Source: UBA5536 sp964592595
GTDB lineage: Bacteria; Bacteroidota; Bacteroidia; Bacteroidales; F082
NCBI GenBank assembly: GCA_964592595.1
Contig: CAZQFH010000012.1
Coordinates: forward strand, 1 to 64,000
Direction: 5' to 3'
DNA: 64,000 nucleotides
Below are positions 43,040 through 53,019 of this stretch, piece after piece. Position 1 is the stretch's first letter, and the number at the start of each line of letters is the position of its first letter. The position numbers and the translations under genes are program-made. A model generated the notes under the pieces. That model saw only the letters and a list, made by a program, of their open reading frames with translations. It was not told where the DNA came from and made no database searches.

Positions 43040-46000
43040 TCAGACCTCATAAGCTGCCAATCCCCTAATCTCCCTATCACCCGTCTGTTTTTTCAGCAGC
43101 GGTATCAAATCGGCCATGAGTGCGGTTTCGGCTTTACTGCGTTCTTTCCAACTCAATTCCAAGGGCTCCAATAAATCGGTGAGCTTTTCTCCGTCAAAAA
43201 TCATTCGGTTCATGATTTTCTCTACAAAGGTTTTGAGGGCTGCCGTTTGCAAGCCGTGTTTGTGGGCCATATCTGCCAGTTCTTTATCGTACTTCTCTAC
43301 TTTGTAGGTTTCAAAGTTTTTTTTCAGTTCTTCTGCCGATTGCCCTTGCGTCCAGTCCACCTGCTCAATGTATTCGGTCAGGTCTTCTTCTTCGTCCATC
43401 AGGTTGGCGTTGGATTTCAGCAAGCTGATCACCTGCGCCTTAGTCATTTTCTGCTTACTCGGCTTTTGTTGGGTGCTGTCGGCAATCAGGCTCATAATGT
43501 AGTCGTAATCAATCACCGCAGAGGCAAAGAGTACAAATTCAAAATCCAGTTGCTGAATATCATCCGGGGCATCTTCGCCTTCTTTTTGTTGTATTTTACG
43601 CAGTTGCTTGGCGGTTTCTAAGTACGAGCTACGGAACTCCTGCAAAGTTTCTTGTGGTAAGATTTTTTCAATTTGCTCTTGTTGCGTTTCATCCAAATCG
43701 GTGTATTGGTCGAGTTGGGTTTTTAGTCGCTGAACTTCTTTGAAGTTTTTCACAAATGCAATGCGGGCAGCATCCCCTTTCAGGTTATATACTTCCTGCG
43801 GTTCGTTGGCCACATTGTGTTCTTGCATAAACGCACCGAGTTTTTCTACCGCTTCCTGGTATTTGTCAATCACCACAGGTGCCGGGTCCACCATCCAAAT
43901 TTCCTTGGCTTTTCCGCCTTCCTCGCCCGAAAAGAGCGTGATGGCTTGGTTCACGGCTTCCTGTTGCGAACGAAAATCCAAAATATTGCCGTAAGGCTTG
44001 GTGTCGTTCAATACACGGTTGGTTCGTGAAAATGCCTGAATCAGTCCGTGGTATTTCAGGTTTTTGTCCACGTACAAGGTGTTCAGGTACTTACTGTCAA
44101 AACCTGTGAGCAGCATATCCACCACAATGGTAATGTCAATCTTGTTTTTGTGCGGATAGTCTTTGTTGCTGTACTTCTGATTTTTAATGCGGCTTTGCAC
44201 ATCCTGATAGTACAGGTCAAAATTGTTGATGTCGTGATTGGTGCCGTATTGGGCATTGAAGTCGGCAATAATTTCAATCAACGCCATTTTCTTCTCTTCG
44301 GGGTTTTGCTTGTTGTCTTCCTTCTCCTGCGCTAAATCTTCTTGCAGTTGTTTGATGTCAGCCGCATTCTTTTGGCTGTTTGGGTCGCCATTTTTAGCGA
44401 TCAATTGAGCAGGGGGCGAAAACACGCAAGCAATATTCAAAGGAACATAATCGGGATTTTCCGCCTGTTTTTGCTTTTGAATTTCCTTGAATAATCGGTA
44501 ATACTCAATGGCATTATTGATAGAAGCAGTGGCCAGCACCGCATTAAACTTGCGTTGATTGGTGGCTTTATCGTGTTTGGCGATAATGGCTTCTGCAACG
44601 GCTTGTTGTGCAATGGCTTCTCCAGGCTTGGCCTTTACCGAGCCTTCACCCTTAAAGTAGTCGATATGAAACTTGAGCACATTGCGGTCGTCTATTGCAT
44701 GGGTAATGGTATAGGCGTGCAACTGCTTTTCAAAAATGCTCTCCGTGGTTTTGTAGGTTTCGTATTGGTCTTCACGGATTTTTTGGGTAGCGTTCTCTTC
44801 AAAAATGGGCGTACCCGTAAAACCGAAAAGTTGAGCATTCGGAAAAAATTCTTTAATCGCTTTGTGATTTTCACCAAACTGCGAACGGTGGCACTCGTCA
44901 AAAATGAACACGATACGTTTGTCGCTTAAAGGTTCAAGACGTTCTTTATAGTTTCTTGTCCTGAGCGAAATAGAAGGGCTCTTATACGTGCCATCTAAAG
45001 CCAGTCCCAATTTTTGGATGGTGGTTACAATCACTTTGTCGGCATAATCAGCAGAAAGTAAACGCCTTACCAATGTCTCAGTGTTGGTGTTTTCTTCTAC
45101 ACTGCCTTCCTGAAAATTATTGAACTCTTCGCGTGTTTGGCGGTCAAGGTCTTTTCTATCCACCACAAACAGGCATTTTTCAATCTCACGATTGTCTTTG
45201 AGCAGGGTAGAAGCTTTGAAGGATGTCAGGGTTTTTCCACTTCCGGTGGTGTGCCAAATAAAACCATTCCCACGGTTTTGCTTTACGCAATCATCAATGG
45301 CTTTCACCGCATAGATTTGATACGGTCGCATCACCAATTGTTTCTGCTCCGTTTCCACCAGTACCATGTACTTGCTAATCATTTCGCCCAGTGTGCATTT
45401 TTTTAGAAAGCGTTCCGTGAAATCTTCAAGGTGCTTGATTTTGTTGTTCTGTTCGTCCGCCAAATGGTAGATGGGCAAGAACTGTTCATCTGCGTTGAAT
45501 TGAAAATGCTGCTTTTTGTTGTTGGCGAAATAGATGGTGTTGGAACGGTTGCTCACAATGAACAACTGCATATAGCACATGAGCGAATTGCTATAGCCAT
45601 TTCCAGGTTCGTTTTTATAGTCCACGATTTGCTGCATGGCTTTTCGTGGTGAAATATCTAATCGCTTTAATTCAATCTGAACCACTGGCAGGCCATTAAT
45701 CAGTAGAATGATGTCGTAGCGTTGATTGCTGTTCTCGGTGTTCATCCGCAACTGGCTGACGACTTCAAAGTCGTTTTTGCACCAGTCTTTGTTGTTGACT
45801 AAGGTATAATGAAGTGGTGTTCCGTCTTCCCGTTGGAAAAATTGTTGTTCTCTTATTTTTTTTGAGGCTGCAAATACATCTGGCTCAATTATTTCTTCTC
45901 GTAAGCGCAGGAATTCACTATCTGATAAACGCACATGGTTCAGCGTTTCAAACTTGGCTTTGAAATTCTGTTCAAGCGTTTTCCTGTCGACAACATCAGG

Positions 46001-46069
46001 TCGATGGGTATATTTGAGCTCAACCAACTGATTGATTAAATTTTCTTCAATTTGATGTTCGTTAATCAT
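43040..46069 (-). CDS. hsdR: Type I restriction endonuclease subunit HsdR
   Basis: A 1009-residue motor-nuclease subunit, typical in length. The N-terminal nuclease core shows Asp119 in RYDIIL and Glu133-Lys135 in QIELKR (PD-ExK). The helicase motor has Walker A GSGKT (276-280), DECHRSQ (391-397) and GFTGTP. The C-terminal helical region that binds the methyltransferase follows from about residue 750. The complex translocates DNA and cuts unmethylated foreign DNA at a distance. It is the first gene of the minus-strand operon. No exact promoter was recognised in the 137 bases upstream. Confidence 0.95.
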   Translation of the reverse strand: MINEHQIEENLINQLVELKYTHRPDVVDRKTLEQNFKAKFETLNHVRLSDSEFLRLREEIIEPDVFAASKKIREQQFFQREDGTPLHYTLVNNKDWCKNDFEVVSQLRMNTENSNQRYDIILLINGLPVVQIELKRLDISPRKAMQQIVDYKNEPGNGYSNSLMCYMQLFIVSNRSNTIYFANNKKQHFQFNADEQFLPIYHLADEQNNKIKHLEDFTERFLKKCTLGEMISKYMVLVETEQKQLVMRPYQIYAVKAIDDCVKQNRGNGFIWHTTGSGKTLTSFKASTLLKDNREIEKCLFVVDRKDLDRQTREEFNNFQEGSVEENTNTETLVRRLLSADYADKVIVTTIQKLGLALDGTYKSPSISLRTRNYKERLEPLSDKRIVFIFDECHRSQFGENHKAIKEFFPNAQLFGFTGTPIFEENATQKIREDQYETYKTTESIFEKQLHAYTITHAIDDRNVLKFHIDYFKGEGSVKAKPGEAIAQQAVAEAIIAKHDKATNQRKFNAVLATASINNAIEYYRLFKEIQKQKQAENPDYVPLNIACVFSPPAQLIAKNGDPNSQKNAADIKQLQEDLAQEKEDNKQNPEEKKMALIEIIADFNAQYGTNHDINNFDLYYQDVQSRIKNQKYSNKDYPHKNKIDITIVVDMLLTGFDSKYLNTLYVDKNLKYHGLIQAFSRTNRVLNDTKPYGNILDFRSQQEAVNQAITLFSGEEGGKAKEIWMVDPAPVVIDKYQEAVEKLGAFMQEHNVANEPQEVYNLKGDAARIAFVKNFKEVQRLKTQLDQYTDLDETQQEQIEKILPQETLQEFRSSYLETAKQLRKIQQKEGEDAPDDIQQLDFEFVLFASAVIDYDYIMSLIADSTQQKPSKQKMTKAQVISLLKSNANLMDEEEDLTEYIEQVDWTQGQSAEELKKNFETYKVEKYDKELADMAHKHGLQTAALKTFVEKIMNRMIFDGEKLTDLLEPLELSWKERSKAETALMADLIPLLKKQTGDREIRGLAAYEV

Positions 46070-46206
46070 AAAATCATTCTTCGATAAGAAAAGGGTTGAA
46101 TAAGCTAATTAGTATGCTTTTGTTTGGTGTAAAGTTAAAATTTTTTAATGATTGGATAAAACAATTATGACCAAAATGAATTTACATGAATACAAGCTGT
46201 TATCAG

Positions 46207-47442
46207 TTAATTCCTTTTGGGTCTGGAATGATGTTTCTTTTCCTCTCCCCTATGGTATTTTTTTCTATCGAAGCCTTGTTTTCGCTTTTTGACAACATAT
46301 TCGGGTCCCTGGCCCAATGCAAGCGGAAGTTGTAATTTACGCACTTCCATACCAATAAATTCCTCAATTCGGTTGAATTTATAGCTTTCGACCTCACTGA
46401 TAAAAGTAAGTGCTACGCCGGTTTTTTCAGCACGTGCCGTACGACCAACGCGATGCACATAATCCTCGGCATCTCCGGGAACATTATAATTGATTACCAA
46501 GCTGATATCATCAATATCTATGCCTCTTGAAACGATATCTGTAGCTACCAAAATCTGAATTTCGCGGTGTTTGAAATCACGCAAAACCTTTCCGCGTTCT
46601 TCCTGGGTCAAATCGCTGTGAATGGCTCTGGCATTGAGTTTTTTCTTTAAGAGATGTTGCTCTATCTCTTTCACACTCTTTTTAGTGGCCGAAAAAATCA
46701 ACACAAGCGGAATATCACGCCCTTCAATCAATTGCTGGATCAGTGGAATTTTTTGATTTTCGTAAGTCATATAGGCAGCTTGCAGCACATTTTCGGCTGG
46801 TTTGGAAACGGCAAGGTTTATTTCTTCAAACTGTTTCAAAATCTGCCGGGCAAGCCTGCGAATGGCATCAGGCATGGTTGCCGAAAACATCAGTGTTTGC
46901 CTGTTGCTATTTGTTATAGCAATAATACGCTGTATATCAGGCAAAAAACCCATGTCTAACATCCGGTCAGCCTCATCGAGAACCAGGAATTTTAAATCAG
47001 AAAAATCAACATAACCCATATTGAGGTGGGCAATCAAACGACCTGGTGTTGCCACAACAATGGGAGCACCACTTTGTAAAGCTTTTTTTTCATTGGAATA
47101 ATCCGTTCCGCTTCCGCCTCCATAAACCGCCACTGAGCTTACTCCGGTAAAATAAGCCAAGCCTTCAATTTGTTGATCAATCTGGATGGCCAGTTCGCGT
47201 GTAGGTACTAAAATGAGTACTTGCGGCTTCGTTGGCATATCGCTGGTATCGAGCAATGTATGCACAACCGGAAGGATAAATGCAGCCGTTTTCCCTGTTC
47301 CGGTTTGGGCACAGGCAATCAGGTCTGTTTTTCTTAATACGGCAGGAATTGCCTGCTCCTGAATGGGCGTCGCATTCTCAAATCCCATGCTATCAAGTCC
47401 TTCCATAAGGGAAGGATGTAGATTTAATTCAGAAAATTTCAA
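46207..47442 (-). CDS. DEAD-box RNA helicase (RhlE-like)
   Basis: A 411-residue ATP-dependent RNA helicase. The Q-motif region FSELNLHPSL to TPIQEQAIP opens the protein, then AQTGTGKTA, PTRELA, DEAD in VLDEADRMLD, SAT in MFSATMP, and HRVGRTARA near the end. The C-terminal 35 residues are basic, as in RhlE and other cold-shock or ribosome-assembly helicases. The frame extends upstream to an ATG at 47508, but a well-matched promoter places the transcript start at about that base, so I chose the TTG at 47442, which gives the usual N-terminus MKFSELNL. Confidence 0.9.
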   Translation of the reverse strand: MKFSELNLHPSLMEGLDSMGFENATPIQEQAIPAVLRKTDLIACAQTGTGKTAAFILPVVHTLLDTSDMPTKPQVLILVPTRELAIQIDQQIEGLAYFTGVSSVAVYGGGSGTDYSNEKKALQSGAPIVVATPGRLIAHLNMGYVDFSDLKFLVLDEADRMLDMGFLPDIQRIIAITNSNRQTLMFSATMPDAIRRLARQILKQFEEINLAVSKPAENVLQAAYMTYENQKIPLIQQLIEGRDIPLVLIFSATKKSVKEIEQHLLKKKLNARAIHSDLTQEERGKVLRDFKHREIQILVATDIVSRGIDIDDISLVINYNVPGDAEDYVHRVGRTARAEKTGVALTFISEVESYKFNRIEEFIGMEVRKLQLPLALGQGPEYVVKKRKQGFDRKKYHRGEEKKHHSRPKRN

Positions 47443-47513
47443 GTAATAATATTTATTGTTAATCTTTTTTTTTGAGTGACTCCTGACAGCTTTGCGGGCT
47501 GCTGCCAATGGGT

Positions 47514-47541
47514 CAAAGTTAACACAAATGAACTAATTCAA
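47514..47541 (-). promoter_or_regulatory. Bacteroidota-type promoter of the DEAD-box helicase
   Basis: Read on the minus strand: TTG (47541-47539), a 17-base spacer and TAACTTTG (47521-47514), matching the consensus at every defined position. Transcription would begin near 47507, some 65 bases before the TTG start codon chosen. Confidence 0.65.
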
Positions 47542-47620
47542 CAGTAAACCTATAAATTTACGCGCTGCTGAATGGCAAATTCGTATTTTTACAAACCATA
47601 ACCTGGAATAATATCGCGCC

Positions 47621-49015
47621 ATGAAAAGATTGCTCACTACGTTTTTGCTGGTCATAACCCTTGTAGCCTTTGCCAGGCCACAATCAGACAGTTTGCTTCC
47701 AATTGCTACTTTGGAAGATTCAACAACCAATATACTAAAGGTTTACAAATTCGATATCAAAGAGCAAATAGCTCCTCCCGTATGGAGAACCACACAAAAA
47801 GCTTTTAAAGCTGCCTATGAAGCCAAGGCTGATCTGATTTTTATTCACATGAACACCTATGGCGGACTTGTAGATGCAGCAGATTCCATCAGGACTAAAA
47901 TCCTCGGCTCTAAAATTCCTGTTTACGTGCTCATCGACAATAATGCTGCATCTGCCGGTGCGCTGATTTCAATTGCTTGCGATAGTATTTATATGGTTGA
48001 AGGTGCTAACATTGGCGCAGCTACTGTTGTAAATCAAACTGGAGAAGTGGTTCCCGACAAATTTCAGTCGTATATGCGTTCGATGATGCGCAGCACAGCC
48101 GAAGCCAATGGCCGCGATCCCGATATAGCCCAGGCGATGGTTGATCCCTCTATTTATATTCCTGGGATTTCAGACACAGGCAAAGTTCTAACATTCACTA
48201 CATCAGAAGCTATTAAATTCGGTTTTGCAGATGGAAAGGCCGAAAGTGTTGAAGAGGTTATGCGATTAGCCGGCCACGAAAGCTTCGAAATAATCGAACA
48301 CACACTAAGTCCGATGGATAAAATAATCAACTTTTTAATTCATCCTGCTTTAAGCGGAATACTCATTGTGGTGATTATTGGCGGGCTTTATTTTGAATTA
48401 CAAACACCCGGAGTTGGTTTCCCGCTGGGAGCTTCTGTTCTGGCTGCGCTGCTTTATTTTGCCCCCCTTTATCTCGAAGGCCTGGCAACACATTGGGAAG
48501 TGATCGTTTTCGTTTTGGGCGTCGTTTTGCTGCTCATCGAAATATTTGCCATTCCTGGTTTTGGTGTTACCGGAGTTTTAGGTTTACTGATGATCATCGG
48601 AGGGCTTACGTTCGCCATGGTCGAAAGTATAGGCGACAACCCCTTAGAAGTAAATCTGATGCCCCTAGCCAAAGCATTTTTTACGGTTATTATTGCTGTA
48701 TTCCTCTCACTTGGTCTCTCTATCTACCTCAGCCAGAAATTATTAACTACTACAACTTTTGGGCATTTAGCCTTAGATGCCATTCAAAATAAAGACCAGG
48801 GATACACTTCTGCTGATAAAACGTACAGCAGCATGATAGGTAAAACCGGCACAGCTTATACCATGCTCCGTCCTTCCGGAAAAGTAATGATAGAAGATGA
48901 AATATATGATGCCACTGCCCTCAGCAGTTTTATCGACAGTGATAGTCCTGTTGAAGTAGTTAGCTATCAAACAGGACAATTATTCGTAAAAAAACATATC
49001 GTAAAAGATGCATGA
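47621..49015 (+). CDS. NfeD-family membrane serine protease
   Basis: A 464-residue protein with a signal peptide, a ClpP-class protease domain and a C-terminal membrane and OB-fold part. The protease core has HMNTYGGLVDAADSI and Ser111 in NNAASAGALI; Lys147 in PDKFQSY may be its partner in a Ser-Lys dyad, as in NfeD1b proteins. Four to five membrane helices follow (about 245-390), then the NfeD domain (GKTGTAYTMLRPSGKVMI). NfeD proteins act with stomatin-like proteins in membrane quality control, but no stomatin gene is adjacent. It overlaps the macro-domain gene by 4 bases. Confidence 0.9.
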   Translation: MKRLLTTFLLVITLVAFARPQSDSLLPIATLEDSTTNILKVYKFDIKEQIAPPVWRTTQKAFKAAYEAKADLIFIHMNTYGGLVDAADSIRTKILGSKIPVYVLIDNNAASAGALISIACDSIYMVEGANIGAATVVNQTGEVVPDKFQSYMRSMMRSTAEANGRDPDIAQAMVDPSIYIPGISDTGKVLTFTTSEAIKFGFADGKAESVEEVMRLAGHESFEIIEHTLSPMDKIINFLIHPALSGILIVVIIGGLYFELQTPGVGFPLGASVLAALLYFAPLYLEGLATHWEVIVFVLGVVLLLIEIFAIPGFGVTGVLGLLMIIGGLTFAMVESIGDNPLEVNLMPLAKAFFTVIIAVFLSLGLSIYLSQKLLTTTTFGHLALDAIQNKDQGYTSADKTYSSMIGKTGTAYTMLRPSGKVMIEDEIYDATALSSFIDSDSPVEVVSYQTGQLFVKKHIVKDA

Positions 49016-49521
49016 TCACCTTCGAAGTTAAAAAGGGAGATATCACTTTAGAGCAAACCGATGCGATCGTTAATGCAGCAAATAATTCACTTCTCGGTGG
49101 AGGTGGTGTGGACGGCGCCATACATCGTGCTGCCGGACCGGAGCTGTTGGAGGCCTGCCGAAAATTGAACGGATGCCCAACGGGTGAAGCTAAACTTACA
49201 AATGGGTTTCATTTAAAAGCCAAATATGTGATACATACCGTTGGGCCGGTTTGGAAAGGAGGAGATCAGGAAGAAGCAGAAAAGCTTAAATCAGCCTATA
49301 AAAACAGCCTCAAACTTGCTGACGATAATGGTTGTAAATCAATTGCTCTTCCAAATATTTCAACCGGAATTTATGGCTTCCCAAAAGAGAAAGCTGTTCT
49401 GATCGTTAAAGCATTAATGGCTGAAATGCTCCCCAAATTGAAAAATATCTCACAAATTAATTTTGTTTGTTTTGATGAAGCAAACTACCAGTATTATCTG
49501 AGCGCTTTCAGGCACGATTAA
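49012..49521 (+). CDS. Macro-domain ADP-ribose hydrolase
   Basis: A 169-residue single-domain protein of the MacroD/YmdB type. The ADP-ribose binding motifs are clear: DAIVNAANNSLLGGGGVDGAIHRAAG (residues about 18-43, split here for reading) and NISTGIYGFPKEKA near 115-128. These enzymes remove ADP-ribose from proteins or deacetylate O-acetyl-ADP-ribose. The start overlaps the NfeD gene (ATGA), so the two are translationally coupled. The link between them is not explained by known biology. Confidence 0.92.
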   Translation: MITFEVKKGDITLEQTDAIVNAANNSLLGGGGVDGAIHRAAGPELLEACRKLNGCPTGEAKLTNGFHLKAKYVIHTVGPVWKGGDQEEAEKLKSAYKNSLKLADDNGCKSIALPNISTGIYGFPKEKAVLIVKALMAEMLPKLKNISQINFVCFDEANYQYYLSAFRHD

Positions 49522-49653
49522 ATTATTCCAAATTCTTAATCTTACCGACCGAAAACATAAAGCGAGCATCCAACATTTAATTTTTCAATACATTAGCCCT
49601 GCCAAACGATATAAACCTTTGCAAAAGTGAAACTGCTGATTTGATTGTAAACG

Positions 49654-52140
49654 ATGACAAGAGTTTTATTTTTATTTTCCCTGTTAACCTTACCAGTTTT
49701 TTTAATTGCTCAATTGCAGCAAAGAAAAAGCACAACAGCCTATCGCACGGATATTGACATTGAGATTGACGGAAAGCTCAGCGAAGATGCCTGGCAATAT
49801 GCCGAAACAGCACATGATTTTTTACAACGCGAACCACGAAACGGCAGACCGGCAACATATGATACGCGCGTAAGGCTGCTTTATGATGATCAGGCTATCT
49901 ACATTGGCGCACATATTCTTGATCCAAAGCCTGATAGCCTATGGCAAGATTTGAAAAGTCGTGATATTTTTGGTATGGCTGATTATTTTGGCATTGTGTT
50001 AGATCCTTATAATGATGGACTTAACGGATTTGCGTTTTTTGTGTCCGTCCGCAATGTGCAAATAGATTATAAAACTGATGGACAGGATCAGGATGATTAC
50101 GATTGGGATGCCGTTTGGATTTCTGCAACAGAAATAGTAGCAGATGGCTGGTTTGCCGAAATTAAAATTCCTTACGCCGCCCTGCGTTTTCCTAAAACAG
50201 AAATACAAGAGTGGGGCATCAATTTCCAACGCAACATACAACGCCTCAGAGAGGTAACCTCCTGGAATTTTATTGATGCTACCATTAGCGGAAGCCTGCA
50301 ACAATCGGGTCAACTTTTTGGAATTGAACAGGTAACACCTCCATTACGTTTAAGTGGAACGCCCTATTTTTCTGCCTTTACTGAACATAACAGCGAAACC
50401 GGCAACTGGAAAAATGGCTATAATATAGGTATGGATATCAAAGCAGGACTTTCAGAAAGTTTCACACTTGATGTAACGCTTATTCCAGATTTTGGACAGG
50501 TAGAATCTGATGACAAGATTTTTTCACTCTCGCCCTATGAAGTCTTCTACGAAGAGAAACGACCGTTTTTTACAGAAGGTACTGAGCTTTTTAACAAAGG
50601 AGGAATTTTTTACAGCAGACGGATAGGCTCCACTGCTGATGGATATTATCAAATCCGACAGCAATATGATGCTGATCAAATTATTGATAACCCTGAAAAC
50701 GAACAACTTATAAACGCTTTCAAATTAAGCGGTAAAACCAACAAGGGGCTTGGTATTGGCGTTTTTAATGCCATGACAGCCAACACTTGGGCCAAAGTGA
50801 AAGACAGTTCTGGAAATGAGCAGCGTATCCTAACTGCACCTTTTACAAATTATAATATGTTCGTTTTTGATCAGGCACTTTGGAAGAACTCCACTTTCAG
50901 TTTATACAATACGAATGTTTACAAACCCGACAATCGCTTTGCAGCCAACGTAAGTGGTAGCGAGTTCAGATTGCGCGACAAAACAAATCGCTATGAAACA
51001 TCAGGGAACATCAATATCAGCCAGCATTACACCAGCGATAACAGCCCCAAAATAGGTGAATACGCTCTGGTAAGAATTGAAAAAGTAAGCGGAAATTTTC
51101 TGGCCGAAACATGGTTTAAGTATGTCTCGGACGATTATGATCCCAATGATATGGGTTTTTTGAGCAGGAACAATGAAATTGCTCAAGGCATTAATCTAAA
51201 GTACAATATTTACGAGCCTTTCGGTAAGTTTCTCAACCTTAGGTCACGGCTTTATATTAATCAATACTACCTTAATGTACCGCGGAAATTCAATCAAGTA
51301 TTGATTGGAATGAATGGAAATGTAACTACAGTTAAGCAGTTTACGACAGGTTTTGATCTCAGCTTCAGACCCTTAGGTTTTCACGACCACTTCGAACCAA
51401 GAGTTCCGGGTTACTCTTACATCACCAATCCTAATTACTCATTAGGGCTTTGGTCATCTCCTGATTACCGGAAAACCTTTTTGGTTGATTTGCGCTTAGG
51501 GTTTTGGAATGTGCCAAGTCAGGACTTATTCAATTGGTGGGGCAGCATCAAACCGCGCTGGCGGGCAAGTAATAACATTTTAGTGATTCCAGGCTTGTTT
51601 ATTGATTACAGCCTCAACAACATCGGATATGTAAAAGACAGCACAAATAATATGGGTGCTACGGCCATTATCTTTGGTCGTCGCGACATTATCGAGCTTA
51701 CTTCAAGCCTCGAAGCAAGCTACGTTTTTAGTCCGGCAACCTCACTTTCGTTTCGGGCACGTCACTACTGGCTCAGGGTTAATTACTTATCATTTTATGA
51801 TTTGCAAAAAGATGGGAAATTATTACCTAACACCTACCACAATAACGAGAACTTTGCTGTTAACGCTTTTAATATCGACATGGTTTTTAAATGGGATTTC
51901 GCACCTGGCAGCGAACTTTTGCTGGTATGGAAAAACGCCATTTTTAGTAATGATCAACAAGAAAAATTAGAAGAACACTATTGGAGAAATTTAAAAAACA
52001 CTTTTGATGCTCCCATCAGTAACAGCATTAGCCTTAAACTACTATATTACCTTGATTGGCAATACTTTAAGTCGGGAAGCAAGAAAAAATCAGAGGGTTT
52101 TGGTGCGCTCGGCCAAAGCATCCGAAATCTGGTTACCTGA
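49654..52140 (+). CDS. Secreted DUF5916 protein with CBM9-like domain
   Basis: An 828-residue secreted protein. After the signal peptide (MTRVLFLFSLLTLPVFLIAQ) comes a carbohydrate-binding module 9-like domain (about 30-215) with DIEIDGKLSEDAWQYAE, a typical start for this fold, and VRLLYDDQAIYIGAHI. The remaining 600 residues match the DUF5916 pattern of an outer-membrane barrel-like region: DFGQVESD, then FFTEGTELF and SRRIG. The family is common in Bacteroidota and has no established function. The last 51 bases overlap the 3' end of the opposite-strand PfkB gene. Confidence 0.87.
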   Translation: MTRVLFLFSLLTLPVFLIAQLQQRKSTTAYRTDIDIEIDGKLSEDAWQYAETAHDFLQREPRNGRPATYDTRVRLLYDDQAIYIGAHILDPKPDSLWQDLKSRDIFGMADYFGIVLDPYNDGLNGFAFFVSVRNVQIDYKTDGQDQDDYDWDAVWISATEIVADGWFAEIKIPYAALRFPKTEIQEWGINFQRNIQRLREVTSWNFIDATISGSLQQSGQLFGIEQVTPPLRLSGTPYFSAFTEHNSETGNWKNGYNIGMDIKAGLSESFTLDVTLIPDFGQVESDDKIFSLSPYEVFYEEKRPFFTEGTELFNKGGIFYSRRIGSTADGYYQIRQQYDADQIIDNPENEQLINAFKLSGKTNKGLGIGVFNAMTANTWAKVKDSSGNEQRILTAPFTNYNMFVFDQALWKNSTFSLYNTNVYKPDNRFAANVSGSEFRLRDKTNRYETSGNINISQHYTSDNSPKIGEYALVRIEKVSGNFLAETWFKYVSDDYDPNDMGFLSRNNEIAQGINLKYNIYEPFGKFLNLRSRLYINQYYLNVPRKFNQVLIGMNGNVTTVKQFTTGFDLSFRPLGFHDHFEPRVPGYSYITNPNYSLGLWSSPDYRKTFLVDLRLGFWNVPSQDLFNWWGSIKPRWRASNNILVIPGLFIDYSLNNIGYVKDSTNNMGATAIIFGRRDIIELTSSLEASYVFSPATSLSFRARHYWLRVNYLSFYDLQKDGKLLPNTYHNNENFAVNAFNIDMVFKWDFAPGSELLLVWKNAIFSNDQQEKLEEHYWRNLKNTFDAPISNSISLKLLYYLDWQYFKSGSKKKSEGFGALGQSIRNLVT

Positions 52141-53016
52141 TGATTTGCAAACATCTGTTGCAAAACTCACGCCCATGCCCATCATCAGAGCCAACACTTC
52201 ATTTGGAATTCCTGATTTCAATAAACCAGTACTAAGCCCCATATGCGCCCAGGCATACAACAAACCAGCATTAAAAGCATCCCCCGCTCCTACCGTACTG
52301 CGCAATTGCTGTAAAGCAGGAACAGGATAGCTGCTCAAATCTCCTTTATAATAGCAATCAACCGCATCACTGCCGCGGGTTACAATCAAAACTGTTTCAG
52401 GTGATAATGCCGCTTTATCAGAAATAATTTCAGGCCTGTCCGTTTCAAAAATGCTTTGAAAATCCTCATCCGACCCTCTGATGATTTGAGCTTTGCGCAT
52501 ATTTTCAATTACTTTGTCAGCATCGGAATACGGATTGAAATCGCAACGAATATTTGGGTCATAAAAAACCACTGCGCCCTTTTCGTGTGCTTTTCGGATT
52601 AAAGGCGTTAGAAAAGCTTGCCACACCGGATCAAGAGCAGCCAAACTACCAAAACTTATCACACTTTTTTCATTCAGCTCAGGAAAAGGAATAGCTAAAC
52701 TAATACCCTGAAGTTTGGACTTATAAATATCAAACCTTGCTTTTCCGGCTGCATCAATACTGGCAAATGCCAAGCCGGTTTTGTAATCTGCGTGCTGAAG
52801 TAAAAAAGCTGTATCAACTTTGTTTGTTTTAAGTTTTTCCAAAATCACTGCTGCGGGGCCATCCTTTCCAAGCAAGCCCATCATGCTCACTTCTTGATTC
52901 ACTTTAGCTAAATTCATTGCTACATTAACCTGTGAACCGCCCGCAACTGCAGTTAGGCTGCCATTAGGCTCATGAATCAGATCAAGCAAAAGCTCACCGC
53001 AAGTGTAAAACCTCAT
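52090..53016 (-). CDS. PfkB-family carbohydrate kinase
   Basis: A 308-residue sugar kinase of the ribokinase/PfkB family. It begins with GGSQVNVAMNLAKVN, the first PfkB signature, and ends with STVGAGDAFNAGLLYA, where the Asp is the catalytic base. VFYDPNIRCDF in the middle is also typical. Fructokinase or a similar hexose kinase is likely, but the substrate cannot be fixed. It starts 4 bases after the speA stop and probably shares its transcript. The stop lies inside the convergent DUF5916 gene. Confidence 0.88.
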   Translation of the reverse strand: MRFYTCGELLLDLIHEPNGSLTAVAGGSQVNVAMNLAKVNQEVSMMGLLGKDGPAAVILEKLKTNKVDTAFLLQHADYKTGLAFASIDAAGKARFDIYKSKLQGISLAIPFPELNEKSVISFGSLAALDPVWQAFLTPLIRKAHEKGAVVFYDPNIRCDFNPYSDADKVIENMRKAQIIRGSDEDFQSIFETDRPEIISDKAALSPETVLIVTRGSDAVDCYYKGDLSSYPVPALQQLRSTVGAGDAFNAGLLYAWAHMGLSTGLLKSGIPNEVLALMMGMGVSFATDVCKSSGNQISDALAERTKTL

Positions 53017-53019
53017 GTT

